A stretch of 64,000 bases of DNA from Oscheius dolichura (taxonomy: Eukaryota; Nematoda; Chromadorea; Rhabditida; Rhabditidae): positions 5,456,001 through 5,520,000 of the forward strand of contig OW051492.1 in assembly GCA_932521035.1 (NCBI GenBank), read 5' to 3'. A model generated the notes under the pieces. That model made no database searches and was not told the origin of the DNA. It worked only from the letters and a program-made list of their open reading frames with translations. Below, piece by piece: positions 22,840 through 33,544 of this stretch. Each line of letters starts with the position of its first letter. The stretch's first letter is position 1. A program made the position numbers and the translations under genes.

Positions 22840-23612
22840 TGACAAGGGAAGGATACATACTCGCGGAGACTTTTTGAAACTTTTTTGACATAGTTTTGTA
22901 GAGAATTTTATGGCGATCAAGACATATTGGCGGGATTTGCCTCTAATGCCCCCGTTGTGGAGGAAAATGGAAAATAAGATTACGTTGCAAAAGAATTTTG
23001 GACTTGTCTATTTTCCATTCTCCTTCTAAAAACGTGAAGCGGTGGTTGAGTGGATAGTGCACTCGCCTACTACAGTTTTGCCTTTTTTCAACTTGGGTTC
23101 GATTCTTCCAAGGGACCAAGTCATTTTTGTAATTTTTTAGGGGTGATTGATACCGGTTGATCCCTCTGTAACACTCAGAATCATGTTGGGGAGAAGAATA
23201 CTGGGAGTTCCGGGAATGGTCAAATTTTCACCGCAGAACGGTATGAAAACTCCTCCTCGTCTTTTTTACGGTGTATAAAGGGGACAGGAGTCGAAAACAG
23301 ATTCAATCACCCTCAAAAAAAAATACAAAAATGACTTGGTCCCTTGGAAAAATCGAACCTAAGTTGAAAAAAGGCAAAACTTTAGTAGGCGAGTGCACTA
23401 TCCACTCAACCACCACTTCACGTTTTTAGAAGGAGAATGGAAAATAGACAAGTCCAAAATTCTTTTTCGTAATCTTATTTTCAATTTTTCTCCACAACGG
23501 GGGCATTAGAGCAAAATCCCGACAATATGTCTTGATCGCCATAAAATTCTCTACAAAACTACGTCAAAAAAGTTTCAAAAAGTCTCCGCGAGTATGTATC
23601 CTTCCCTTGTGA
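22840..23612. mobile_element. Foldback element with a tRNA-like unit in each arm
   Basis: The arms, about 22840-23157 and 23303-23612, are inverted copies with few differences and a loop of about 145 bp. The ends read CAAGGGAAGGATACATACTC and its complement. The flanks show TGA on both sides (a possible 3-bp target duplication). Each arm contains a tRNA-derived module: an A-box-like TGGTTGAGTGGATAGTGC (23043) and a B-box-like GGTTCGATTC (23095), ending CCAAGGGACCA. The T stem does not pair properly, so it is a relic or SINE-type promoter and not a working tRNA gene. The two copies point toward each other. RNA through the element would be a long perfect hairpin. Confidence 0.75.
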
Positions 23613-24471
23613 AGAGAGTAATCTGTGATGCAAACAATCTAAACCAGAATAATTCAGGTTTTCTCAAGTTTCAGACATGTATGGACCGCATTTTTCCACA
23701 AATAACCCCAAATGGCCAAATTTGAAAATTTCGCGCCGAAAGTTTCAATAGGAAAAGTGAATTTGTCGATGCAAACAAGCTGAAGGCCCGGTTGCTCTCT
23801 GGATGTGTTCTCGACCGAGCACGATCGGGCTCAAAAAAAGAGAACGAAATTTTTCACAATGCCTTTAGAGTTGATTTTTGAAATAGGGCCTAATTTTCGA
23901 AAACGTGAATGATTGATAGAGATTCCTTTATAATCGCATCCCACTGAAGAAAGCGAACCCAAGAACAAAACCACCCGAAAACAGCCCCCCGACCAAAAAA
24001 ATCGTGAGGTGCCTTTCTTGGTTTTCTCAAATTCTTCAATGCTGGGTCAAATTCTTCAATGGGGTGCTTTTCTTGGGTGTCGCTTGGGGGCAACCATGGA
24101 GGGGGCTGCGATTGTAAAGGTTGCCTTTTTTTGCAAACTTCAATAAACTCGGGTGGGCACTACGGCGGTTTTCTGTAAAACGGAACCTTGTTTCAAAAAT
24201 AGGCTCCTAAGGAGTTGTAGACAACTTTCAGCCGAAAAACACCTCTGTAGAGTCCAGCGTTACTGTCTAGAGCAGATTTTCTGCCATTCTGGTGTACTAT
24301 GTAGTAATTCGATGCAGAGGAACACAGTGTAAGCATGAGATTTGCATAAAAATGCATAGAAATGGATATTTATACTTGGGTACAAGATCACTACACGACC
24401 ATTATAAGCGCGCAGACATTTTTTGTTGAGGTCGGCAGGCTGTACAAATCACACAAAATTTTTTTAACCTA
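23613..24471. other. Intergenic, no gene
   Basis: AT-rich sequence. The 15-mer TCAAATTCTTCAATG occurs twice at about 24028 and 24049, a small tandem duplication. No coding or RNA features recognised. Confidence 0.4.
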
Positions 24472-25852
24472 CAGTGCTCCACTATGGAAAATCGTTTATA
24501 AACTAACAATAAAATCAACAGAACAGCAAGAAAAGGTCATCAATAATCTGTGTGGCCTCTGTTACGCTGAATAAGATGGAAAATTCGTGAATCCATTCTT
24601 AAATAAAGGCTGTCCAAAAGGGGTTGGTCCACTTGATGCCAGGCTGCAATGATTCCCAATTTGAGCTGGTTAACATCGCGGTATGTCTTATTTCCTTCAT
24701 AAATTTTGCGAACCATGACTCCCCATACGTTTTCAATGATATTCATATCAGGCGAACAGGCAGGCCACTCAAGAATGGCAATTCATTTCCGCTGCAGCCA
24801 ATTGTGAGTAGCTCTGGCACTGTGTATGGGGGCTCCATCTTGCATAAAAGTGTAATTCTTGTTGCGATTCCTGCGCCAAAAATGGAGTAAGCCACGATGC
24901 AAAACGGTACGATAGTCGTCTCCATTCATCTTCTTTGAAACAAAACAGAGTTTGACTCTTCCCGTCGATGAGACCGCCGCCCATACCATAACTCCACCTC
25001 CTTTGAAGTTTCTTCTGGAATATCGGAGTTTATCTTTACGTAAATCGTGTCAATAAGATCTGAAGCCATCAGGGCCGTCGCAATTAAACTTCTTTTCGTC
25101 AGAAAAGACAACCTGAAAGAAGAAAGTGATGCATTGTAAACACGTACCGTCTTCCAGTCGATTCTTTGGTTTCTTTTCGCAAAATTTAGGCGTTCCTTTT
25201 TGTGACGAGCTTCCAATCTTGGTGCCTTCTTCATTTTTCTCCATTTAATGAATTTGCTCTTTGAGAGAACCCTTCTAACTGTCTCAGCAGAGACGTCTAA
25301 CTTGAAATCGGCTTTGATCCTTGAACACGTTGTTACTTCGTTTGATGCTTTGCGAACGATCAGCCGTTTTTCTCTCGATGTTTGCTTGGGAGGACGTCCG
25401 CTGCTCTTCTTTGTTCCATATCCAGCAGGATTCTTGAGAAAAGAGCCAATGACTTTATGATGGCGACCAAGATCTTGAGCCGTCTTGCGGTTCGACAACC
25501 CAAGAGTGCGTTTTGCAATTATTTGGCCTTTTTCATAGTCACTGAGTGCTCTACCGTACCTCATTATTCTAAAAACAAACAATAAAACAAATAATAAAAG
25601 ATAAAGAGAGCATACATTCAAAACGAAAAAAAAACAACGAAGTGGCACAATGATTTTGTGGATCGTCCAAAGAGCCTTTTTTGAAAAAAGTGAAATTTTT
25701 TTTCAATTTTATTTCGAGCTGTAACATCCCCTTGATCTAAAAGTAGATATCAACTGAACACATCTTTTCTATATTTCAGTTTTTTCAAAACTGTAAAATT
25801 TGGGTTTTGCTGGGAAAAATTAGAGGTGGCGCAATGATTTTCTGGAGCACTG
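24472..25852 (-). mobile_element. Tc1-type transposon (1.38 kb) at a TA dinucleotide
   Basis: The ends are CAGTGCTCCA at 24472 and its complement TGGAGCACTG at 25843-25852, each bordered by TA, the Tc1/mariner target duplication. After the ends a GAAAATC-TT phrase also recurs with a small shift. The interior carries one transposase gene on the minus strand. The element sits directly beside a second inverted-repeat unit (25858-26210), with only five bases between them. Confidence 0.88.
24540..25565 (-). pseudogene. Tc1 transposase, disrupted by two in-frame stops
   Basis: Reading from the ATG near 25565, MRYGRALSDYEKGQII starts the paired-type helix-turn-helix DNA-binding domain (LGLSNRKTAQDLGRHHKVI, GRPPKQTSREKR). 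A 35-nt intron (GTACGTG...TTTCAG, about 25110-25144) leads to the catalytic core. The DD34E triad is complete: D in VVFSDEKKF, D in TFMQDGAPIHSA, E in MNIIENVWG, with exactly 34 residues between the last two. Two TGA stops break the frame. One follows GPDGFRSY, where the family has Trp before HDLRKDKLRYS. The other follows WLQRK, before IAILEWPACSPD. The remaining frame is intact, so inactivation is recent. Confidence 0.85.
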
Positions 25853-25857
25853 TAGTT

Positions 25858-26210
25858 GGGAGAGTAGCGCAGGTTTTAAAATAAAATGCGCCGACGCCGT
25901 TGGATTAGCTATTACCAAAATCGTTTTTATGCATAATTTTCCATTTTTGATGCTTTCTCGTGTTTTATTACCATCGATTTACTATAGGGCAAGAGAAAAA
26001 ATAACAAGAATCGAGCTGCATATACGAGTTTCCAAAAATACATCAAAACTGGCGATTTTGAGTCAAAAATTATTTGTAGAGAGAGAGTAGAGAAGAGAAT
26101 TGTTTTACTTCAAAAATCATGAAATTTTCGAAAAATTTCGTCCAAGACGTTTACGCGTCATCTAAATTTGTTGGAATTTCCAACAAATTCAAAACCTGCG
26201 CTACCCTCCC
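25858..26210. mobile_element. 353-bp inverted-repeat unit (MITE-like)
   Basis: GGGAGAGTAGCGCAGGTTTT at 25858-25877 matches the complement of 26191-26210 at 19 of 20 bases. Next to the right end is a 12-bp-stem palindrome (AATTTGTTGGAA / TTCCAACAAATT, 26165-26189). No coding capacity. It is read as a miniature inverted-repeat element adjacent to the Tc1 insertion. Confidence 0.6.
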
Positions 26211-26682
26211 CCGGGTCGGGGCATAGTCCATTTCAAATGGAAAAAATTTAGTTAAAGATATAATAATAAAGATAAATGGTCTAAATAGAGCATTTGGCCG
26301 TCTAGATGGTTCAACCCAACATTTTTGCATGACTTTTTTTCGCATATTTCACATATATTTTGATCGTTTTTATCACTGCTTTTGCTTATTTGAGCTATGA
26401 ACTACCGAAAAAAATATAAAAATAGCCGATGTCTATGTCAGATACAATTATCGAAAATTTTGAAACAATTTGTACTCGAATAATTTGAAGGTCTGAACCG
26501 CGCGGGAAAAGTTTTTCCATTTGAAACAGACTATAGTACCGGACGTCATAGTTTTTTTTAAATCGAATCCCTCGTCATATTTTTCAATTTTCTTTTGATT
26601 TATATCTGGCTATTATTACTACCGCTGTCAGCAGTATTCTTATTATTATTCATTTTCATCATATTTACATGTTTCTAGGAAT
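26211..26682. other. Intergenic / promoter of the CCHC gene
   Basis: AT-rich and without coding sequence. It ends with TTTCTAG|GAAT just before the ATG at 26683, a possible trans-splice acceptor. Confidence 0.4.
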
Positions 26683-28274
26683 ATGGACGAAGTATTAGTT
26701 GATGCGGGAGATTTCAAGCCAGGATACCAACATGAAAAAGTGACCTTCCTTCCAGGTTAGTCAGTATGATTTTACCTCGACACGAGTATCAGGCTGTTTG
26801 TAAAACAACAATGTCTAGGTTCTTCGTTCGATGCAGCGTTAGAAATCGCTGAGGCCTTCGGTAACATACCATGGAAGTCGAGGGAAGTGACCCCAAAGAC
26901 TGAAAGAAAACAAGATAGTCTTGGTACTATGGAACCAAAAGCAGCGGGGTTCGGATTCGGGTCTGTCAGACTTTCGATCACCTCACATGGTTTTCAAAGT
27001 GGAGGCTTTGAAGAAGATGAAAAGCGCACATTTGCATTTGGACAAAACGGCCCTACGTCCATAGGTATTTCGTCTTCATAAAATTGCTGTATTCTTTCAG
27101 TTTTGCCATCTGTTTCCCCGTTTTCGCGTCAAGCACGAAAAGGTGGCAATTTGAGCAGTGTTCAGGACAGCAATGTTGCCCTTTCGCCTATAGGTTAGGT
27201 TGAGTGTTATCTAACCTATAACAATAATTACAGCATCGTCAAACACTTTTGGTGCTGCATCACCGGGTGGTTTTGGTCCTACTCCTAATCCATACTCGGC
27301 TTCCTTTTCAAATCCTTTTACAACGAGTAGAACCTCTCATGTTAGCGGGTTTGGATGCTCCAACGAAGCCATCGCCCGCTTACCAGGACGTTCACGTGGT
27401 AATCAATTGTTTCGTATCACTTATCTTGACATAACATAATTGCAGGTAGAGGTAGACGTGGGAACCCTGAACGTCAACGAGGAAACAAAACAGACCAAGG
27501 GAACACGGGAGTTGTAACAAATGTTTTTATGCCCATTGGCAGCAGTAACAACAACAACAATAATTTGAAAGATATAAATCAAAGGCACGAAGGTAGCAGC
27601 TAAATTTTGATTTGCATATCTAAAATCTAAAATGTTATAGATTACGCCCAGTCTTCTCAGATTGGAGGTAGGAGGGCGAGCGCTTTCGGAGAGGAACAGA
27701 AAGGGGAAGAGGTCCCATCAAGTTAGTTCGATTCGATTGTTGAGTTATATCGTTTCATTATTTCAGAAAGACGCTGTGGCGTAGTGTGCAACATTTGTGG
27801 AAAAATGGGGCATTCGTCTCACGACTGCTACAGTAACCCAAGGAACCAATGCAACAGAGAAGGCATCCGTGCGTATTCCTTTCTTCATTTTATTTTTAAA
27901 CATTCTATAGACCGTTTAGGATGCTACAATTGTAACGAGCGCGGACATATGGCTGTCCGCTGTACTAAGCCGCCCATGAAGCCAAGAAATCGAAGAATTT
28001 CTTCCACAAAAACAGGGCCAAGAAAAGCTTCAGCAGCGGAAAATGGACAAAAAGAAACTACGGCAGCCCAAAATAAGTCGGTATCAAGCGACATGAAGGT
28101 TAGTCTTACGTTCGATATTGCCATAAATTATTCTTCCAGGGCTTAGAAGTTATTTGCAAGTTAATGAAAGATAAACATTTGAGAGAAGAAGCTGCCAAGA
28201 AAACTCCCCATCTCTTCGACGAAATGTTGACGTACATGATCGAGCATGTCAGTCTCTCCAGTTCATCCAGATGA
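26683..28274 (+). CDS. CCHC zinc-knuckle protein with FG/GG-rich N-terminus
   Basis: Short exons join from the ATG at 26683 to TGA at 28272-28274. The N-terminus begins MDEVLVDAGDFKPGYQHEKV. The middle is rich in Gly, Ser and Phe (AGFGFGS, TFAFGQNG, GAASPGGFGPTPN), followed by an RGRGRRG-type RGG segment. Two zinc knuckles (CX2CX4HX4C) then follow: CNICGKMGHSSHDC and CYNCNERGHMAVRC. The tail is basic and ends in a helix (EVICKLMKDKHLREEAAKK). No helicase motifs follow, so it is not a Vasa/GLH protein, though its front end is GLH-like. Such FG/RGG plus CCHC architecture suggests an RNA-binding, granule- or pore-associated protein. That role is inferred only. Confidence 0.75.
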
Positions 28275-28588
28275 TGGGTTCTCGTTTATCATCTAGTTTC
28301 TTTGAAAGTACGTTGTTATGCCAATAATAAAATTGTCGATGCCCTGTCTTACAGTTTTGTTTTACCCATGTTTTTTTACTGATCCTTCCTGCCAGTTCTA
28401 CATCGTACGGCGTCGCGTGACCGTGCTCGATTGGTAAGTTTCTCAAAAAAAGACATTAAAATTTGAAGAAGTAAGCTAAAATCTTTATTAGTATATTTTA
28501 TATACAAAGTGCATAATTTACTCGTGCGTTTTGTGGTACCATCAAACGAGTAAGACAATCTTCAGGACACTAGTTTTTACAAAAATAA
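28275..28588. other. Convergent 3' region of the CCHC gene and BCKDHB
   Basis: An AATAAA on the plus strand near 28325 would end the CCHC gene. The AT-rich remainder would take the BCKDHB 3' end. No further gene seen. Confidence 0.45.
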
Positions 28589-29971
28589 TTAAAATTTCAA
28601 TGTGCGCTTTATAGCATCGAATACTTTCCACTTCGTAGGTAAATAAAATGGTTCATAAACGTGAGGGAAAGGGGTATCGTAGCCGCAAACTCGTTCAATA
28701 GGAGATTCAAGATGCAAGAAACAGCGTTTCTAAAAGCGATTATTTTGAGAATGCCTACTTTACCTGGATTGTGGCTGCAATTTCTGCTCCAAAACCAGAA
28801 GACAAAGGCGCCTCATGAGTAACAATCAGACGACCAGTTTTTTCTACACTCTAAAACATTAATAGAAATAAGTTTAGCGATTCCATTAGGCGGCTTGCCT
28901 GAACAATATGGTCCTCATCCCAAGGTTGAATTGTAGCCAAATCGATCACTTCTGTTGATACACCTAACTGTTCTTTAGCCATTTGGGCCGCTTCGAGCGC
29001 AACATGGACTTGCGTTCCCCATGCGACTAATGTGACGTCTTCTCCGTGTACCAATGTTTCAGCCTTTCCAAGAGGTAATGCAAAGTCACCGGATGGAACA
29101 TCTTCTACAGCCAAACGGTACAAAACTTTCGGCTCGAAGAAAATGCACGGATCAGGATCACGAATGCAGCTGAGTAACAACCCTTTGGCCTGTGAGGGAC
29201 CTCTTGGTACAACTATCTGTAAACACAATATTTTTTCGTGAAACACTCAATATATTAAAATGAAAATGGAGACCAACCTTTAATCCTGGTGTGTGAGTAA
29301 AATTAGCTTCAGGACTTTGAGAATGATAAAGAGCACCATGGCCTACAGCTCCCCATGTAGCACGAATAGTTAGTGAGCCACAATTAAAAAGATCTCCACT
29401 GCGATAGCGATATTTTGCCGCTTCGTTTACAATCTAAGACAATTAGTAATAAGTAACTAGCAGTGTGGCAGTGAAACTTGATCATAAGCTGGAAAAATGT
29501 AATCTCCAAATTGAATTTCTGCAATAGCTGTTGCTCCCGCCACAGCAGCACCGATACCAAATCCAGCAATTCCTTGCTCACAAAGCGGGGTATTGAATAC
29601 CCGATCTTTTCCTAAAGACTAAAATGAAAATATTGAGCCTAGTAATTACCATATTTATCTTGTAATCCTAATGAGCAACGAAATACTCCACCAAAAGCAA
29701 CATCTTCCCCAAAGACAATCTGAACTTTTAAACATTATTGGGTCGCAATCCTTGAATACCGCGCTGTTATCCGTTTCCATAGCTATATCCATTGCATTGT
29801 TCACTGCTTGACACAGATTCATTTTTGTAGTTTCAACCCCTACATTGCTTAGAAAGTGACTGAAAAATTCTAACCTGCAACAGCTGTAGACGGTTGGAAG
29901 GTAAAATGAGCTGCAGTTCGAGATTGCTGCAATGCTCGCGGAAATACAGTGGACAGCAGTCGTGCTGCCAT
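28589..29971 (-). CDS. BCKDHB: Branched-chain 2-oxoacid dehydrogenase E1 beta subunit
   Basis: The ATG at 29971 lies four bases behind TTGTGTCAG and opens a mitochondrial presequence ([20 protein letters not shown]). The chain carries E1-beta hallmarks: an [12 protein letters not shown]-like region, [10 protein letters not shown]-type pieces on the complementary exons, [64 protein letters not shown] and the C-terminal [20 protein letters not shown]. The last motifs are specific to BCKDHB rather than PDHB. With E1 alpha and ThDP it decarboxylates the keto acids of Leu, Ile and Val in the matrix. The gene follows ZC3H15 on the same strand after 200 bp, an operon-like spacing. Confidence 0.95.
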
Positions 29972-30171
29972 CGTGCTGACACAATAAAACGATATGTTGA
30001 AGCGTAACATACATATAACATCATATAATTTTGGAAATCAACCCATAAACAAAAGGAAACAGAAAAAAATTTAACAACTTTATCAACAACCAAAACAAGA
30101 TAAAAATATTCCCATTACCGGTATAAAAGGCTGACGAACTAGAAATGGAAAGTAAAAGACTGGTTATCACG

Positions 30172-31852
30172 TCAGCTATTGCCGTTGGGAGCTTCATCGT
30201 CCGATGAATCTGTGTCCAAATTGTCGACATCATCAACATCGAAAAGTTCTTCATTGATAGCCATTTTTTCGAGTCCTAAAATGATTGAAGTTCAGCTTGC
30301 TTATTATATTTCAAAATATTTCAAACTAGGTATGATTATTAGATAATATGCAAAAAATTACCCTCGACAGGCTCATTATTAGTAGACGTAGGCTCATCAT
30401 AATCCATTCCTTCAAATTTGAAGAAGTCGTCATTAATTTCCATTATGTTCTCATCAGGCTGAAAATATTTTAGGTAAAATAAGATGCGACTTTTACATCC
30501 GCATTTTCTTCCTTCGCGTAAGCCACGTCATCAGCTTCATCGTCGTCAGCAATCATATCTGCGTTGAACATGAAAAGATCGCGACCAGTCATGCCTAGCT
30601 GAAAACAAATTTTGTAAAACAGCCGAAAGAAAGAACCTACAGCTTTTCCCATTCGAATCTTTTCCTTTTTGGCTTTAACTTCCGCTTCCTCTTTTTCCTT
30701 CTTATCTCTTATTTTCTTCTTTTTCCAAGCTACAAAAGATTGCAAGGTAATTTTCGTAAGATTTTTTGAAGATAAGGCGGCCCTCTAGAACAGAAGAAAA
30801 TATTTTTTTACAATTCAATAAAACCTCTTTTTCGATGAGCTCTTCTAGACTTATTTCATTTTCTTTCTTCTGCTCCTCTATCTTCTTTCGATCCTTTTTC
30901 AAAATATAACTAAAGACAAGTGGGATTACGTGCAGTAGAAAAAAAGCTTACCCCTCAGGCAAGCAATGCCGATATTGGCATTTATCACCTCCGTTCGGAC
31001 ATTCCCAAAACCATCCGTACTTACTGTCTTCCACGGCTTGGAGAAAGTATTTACACTAAATATGCAAAGGCGTATCTTCTATACAAATGCTACTCACCAC
31101 AATAGCTGTTTGATTACGATTCGCATCGCTGTGTTTTTCATCAACAACTGCTTTAAGCTTCTCTTCATCCCAGTTGTCCATGCTTTCTTTTAAAATATTA
31201 TTTGAAAAGAAAGCATAATGGCCATACCTTCTTCCTCTTTCAGGTCCCTGCTGTCGACATACAAGTTTTTCTTCGCTGTCTTTTGCTCAACAGTCAAATC
31301 ATGGCTGAACTTGCACTTATTTCCTTTAGTGCACATACCCTGTTTGAAAAACAAACAGACCATTGATTTCGGGTCAACATCTAAATTTAAATTATAAGAA
31401 AGGTTATAAACTGTCGTCTTTGTTGAGCTATGTAACTGATAAAACTTCTCAAAATAAAACAAGCGAAGATCAATTTTCATGGTCATCCAAGAGTTTGTTG
31501 ACGAATTGCAGGGATAAATCATTGGTGAGCATACCTTTGGATATTTTCTGCTCTACAGGCTTCAAAAGCTTTGTCAAGTCCATCAAATCATCCTGTTCGA
31601 GCTTTTTCTTAACTTCAGCTTGTTTTACAACATCAGCACGAGTATTATTGTTTCGTATCTGCAATACTTTTTCGATATTATCACTATTATATTTTTGTAA
31701 TAGATCTGATTAATCACCTGGTTCTGTACTTGCTGTACATACTTCTGATTTTTGGTGCCCTTCTTGTTTTTAAGCCCGAATGTCTTGTCTTCTATAACTT
31801 TTTCCTTTCGCTTCTGCTCGGTTTTTTTACTGGGCTGCTGCTTTGGAGGCAT
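30172..31852 (-). CDS. ZC3H15: CCCH zinc-finger protein ZC3H15 (DFRP1 family)
   Basis: It starts [19 protein letters not shown] at 31852, the typical basic front of the family, with [20 protein letters not shown] next. Finger 1 reads [19 protein letters not shown]. Finger 2 is the longer CCCH with [19 protein letters not shown], then C and H in [13 protein letters not shown]. The DFRP domain follows ([26 protein letters not shown]). The tail carries [20 protein letters not shown] and a final acidic stretch. ZC3H15 binds and stabilises the developmentally regulated GTPase DRG1 and associates with ribosomes. Several introns are about 45-60 nt. Downstream on the same strand is BCKDHB, as I recall for the C. 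elegans F27D4 cluster. Confidence 0.95.
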
Positions 31853-32185
31853 CTTGACTGCAAACAATTAGAGAACAATTTATCTCGAAAAATAAAAATA
31901 AGAGTGAAGTGTTACAGCTGAAAAACTAAATTCCATTGTATTTTTTTTATGATAAAGAGATAATTAATCCATCCGTGCTTCAATTGATGTAACTATATAT
32001 AGAATTATAAGAATACAAGGAGAAGGAAAAGGACCAATAAGAACACAAAAAGGAAAAATTCAGTAAAGTCAAACGAGAATGTTTCAGCCCGACACTGCTA
32101 AATAGCAGGCGGAAAAGAGTACTCTTTTTTTCCTATTGTTTCAGCCTTTTTTCGATATATCATCTCATCGCTGCTTTTGGTTTTA
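31853..32185. promoter_or_regulatory. Divergent promoter region (ZC3H15 / SFT2)
   Basis: AT-rich gap between two divergent starts. A CCTATTGTTTCAG acceptor at about 32131-32143 lies upstream of the SFT2 ATG. No specific control element is claimed. Confidence 0.4.
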
Positions 32186-32861
32186 ATGTGGAACAGCTCA
32201 CCTCAGAATGATAGCACACCAACCAGTGTGGAAAACGGATCAAATCCTCCAGTACTACAGGTCAGTATTTTTATGGGCTTTATCAAATTACAGGTTTCTT
32301 TTTTAGTCGTCTAATACATCGCTCACATGGGAAACTCGTGTTCACTGTTTTGTGGGAGCATTTATACTCTCTATTATCAGTTCATTTTCAGTATGTTTAC
32401 ATGTGAAAGTAGGAACATTTTATTTAGGCTAGTTACCTTTTGATGCTGATGAAGCTAAGGTTTGTTTTTATAGTCATCCAATATGTCTTATAGTGGTTTT
32501 GCAATTATGACTTCACTAGGTGCCATTTTATCGATAACCGGCACTTGCTTTTTAATGGGCCCCATCTCACAAGTGAGAAGTATGTTCCATAAAAATAGAT
32601 GGCTGTCTTCTTCGCTCTATATATTTTTTATCGTAATGTCCATAGTAGCAGGTATGGTATGCCAATTATTTATCAAGGGATCTTTAGGTCTTTGGCTTCA
32701 AAATGCCCCACTCGCCATTTTTTGTGTAGTGGGTGAGTATCTCGCCATGACATGGTATTCTCTCTCATATATTCCATATGCCAGGTAATAGGTTTTACAG
32801 CTGCAATCCATTTTTTGTTTACAGGGAGTTTCTTTCCCGCGTGCTTTGTTCATGCCTGTGA
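32186..32861 (+). CDS. SFT2-domain vesicle transport protein (SFT2D1/2-like)
   Basis: After a polar N-terminus (MWNSSPQNDSTPTSVENGSN) come SLTWETRVHCFVGAF and four hydrophobic segments in SFT2 order: a first membrane helix ending IISSFS, then GFAIMTSLGAILSITGTCFL, FLMGPISQVRSMF, YIFFIVMSIVAGMVCQLFI and the diagnostic YLAMTWYSLSYIPYAREFL. It ends SRVLCSCL. SFT2 proteins act in endosome-to-Golgi traffic. Around 32392-32473 a stretch reading ASYLLMLMKLR cannot be joined in frame to the next exon, because only 14 nt of GT...AG sequence separates them. The clean splice skips it. Either that piece is intronic or the exon has been damaged. Confidence 0.85.
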
Positions 32862-33544
32862 TTGAATGTATTGTTTACCTCGAATTATATCTGTAAAAAT
32901 TGATTGTAAACTTATACTTTGCTTATATATTGTATAATATTGATGACTTTTTCATATCGATACTCACAAAAAGATAAAATAGATTTCAACCATTCACGTT
33001 CATGGCCCAGTGTGGATTTCCTAGTTTGGTTATCGTCCTCTTATTCTTCTCACAGAATAATCTCTCAGTAGCCTTTTAAAAGCGGTGAACAAGATCACAA
33101 GCTGTAGTTGGACATAATTTACGAGGTTTGAAAGCAAAAAGCGGTTGACCCTGAAATAATGCGGCTGCGACCTTGTCACTGTATTGAAACTCTGCGTCTC
33201 TCACACTCTGTCGCTCCCTTGTTACGCGTTCCTTGTTATACTTTAAATTAGCCTTGTCGTCTACATTTTCTTATTATAATGATTTATAATTTTTCATGGT
33301 ATTTTTTGGAAAGAGATGAGAAAATTAAAATATTGTAAACAGATTTCGCTTTCCTTTTCCGTTTCTGATTTATTGTTGGGCAATAGTTAAAAATTCGGTT
33401 TCGAATTTATTGCCATCTTTAGTTTTCATGGTCAGAACTCTTTAGGCAAAATAAAGCGGCGACAACTATTTTTCGCTATCGCTTCTAACACCTTTGCTAC
33501 CTCTGTCCGTTTACTAAGAACTAAATAAACATTTTCAGCTCGAG
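32862..33544. other. Intergenic between SFT2 and lsy-22
   Basis: AT-rich, no coding sequence. CATTTTCAG at 33531-33539 sits a few bases before the lsy-22 ATG. TATATTGTATAATATTG at 32927 is simply AT-rich. Confidence 0.4.

Noticed and set aside
23030-23112. Functional Ser/Leu tRNA gene
   Set aside because: A and B boxes are recognisable but the T arm and acceptor stem fail to pair, and the unit is part of a repeated palindrome.
24540-25565. Selenocysteine or TGA-as-Trp recoding in the transposase
   Set aside because: No other gene in the window uses in-frame TGA, so two disabling mutations are simpler.
28360-28446. Possible small RNA gene with a GC-rich GTACGGCGTCGCGTGACCG core
   Set aside because: No promoter boxes, no convincing stem structure and no match to a known RNA that I recognise.
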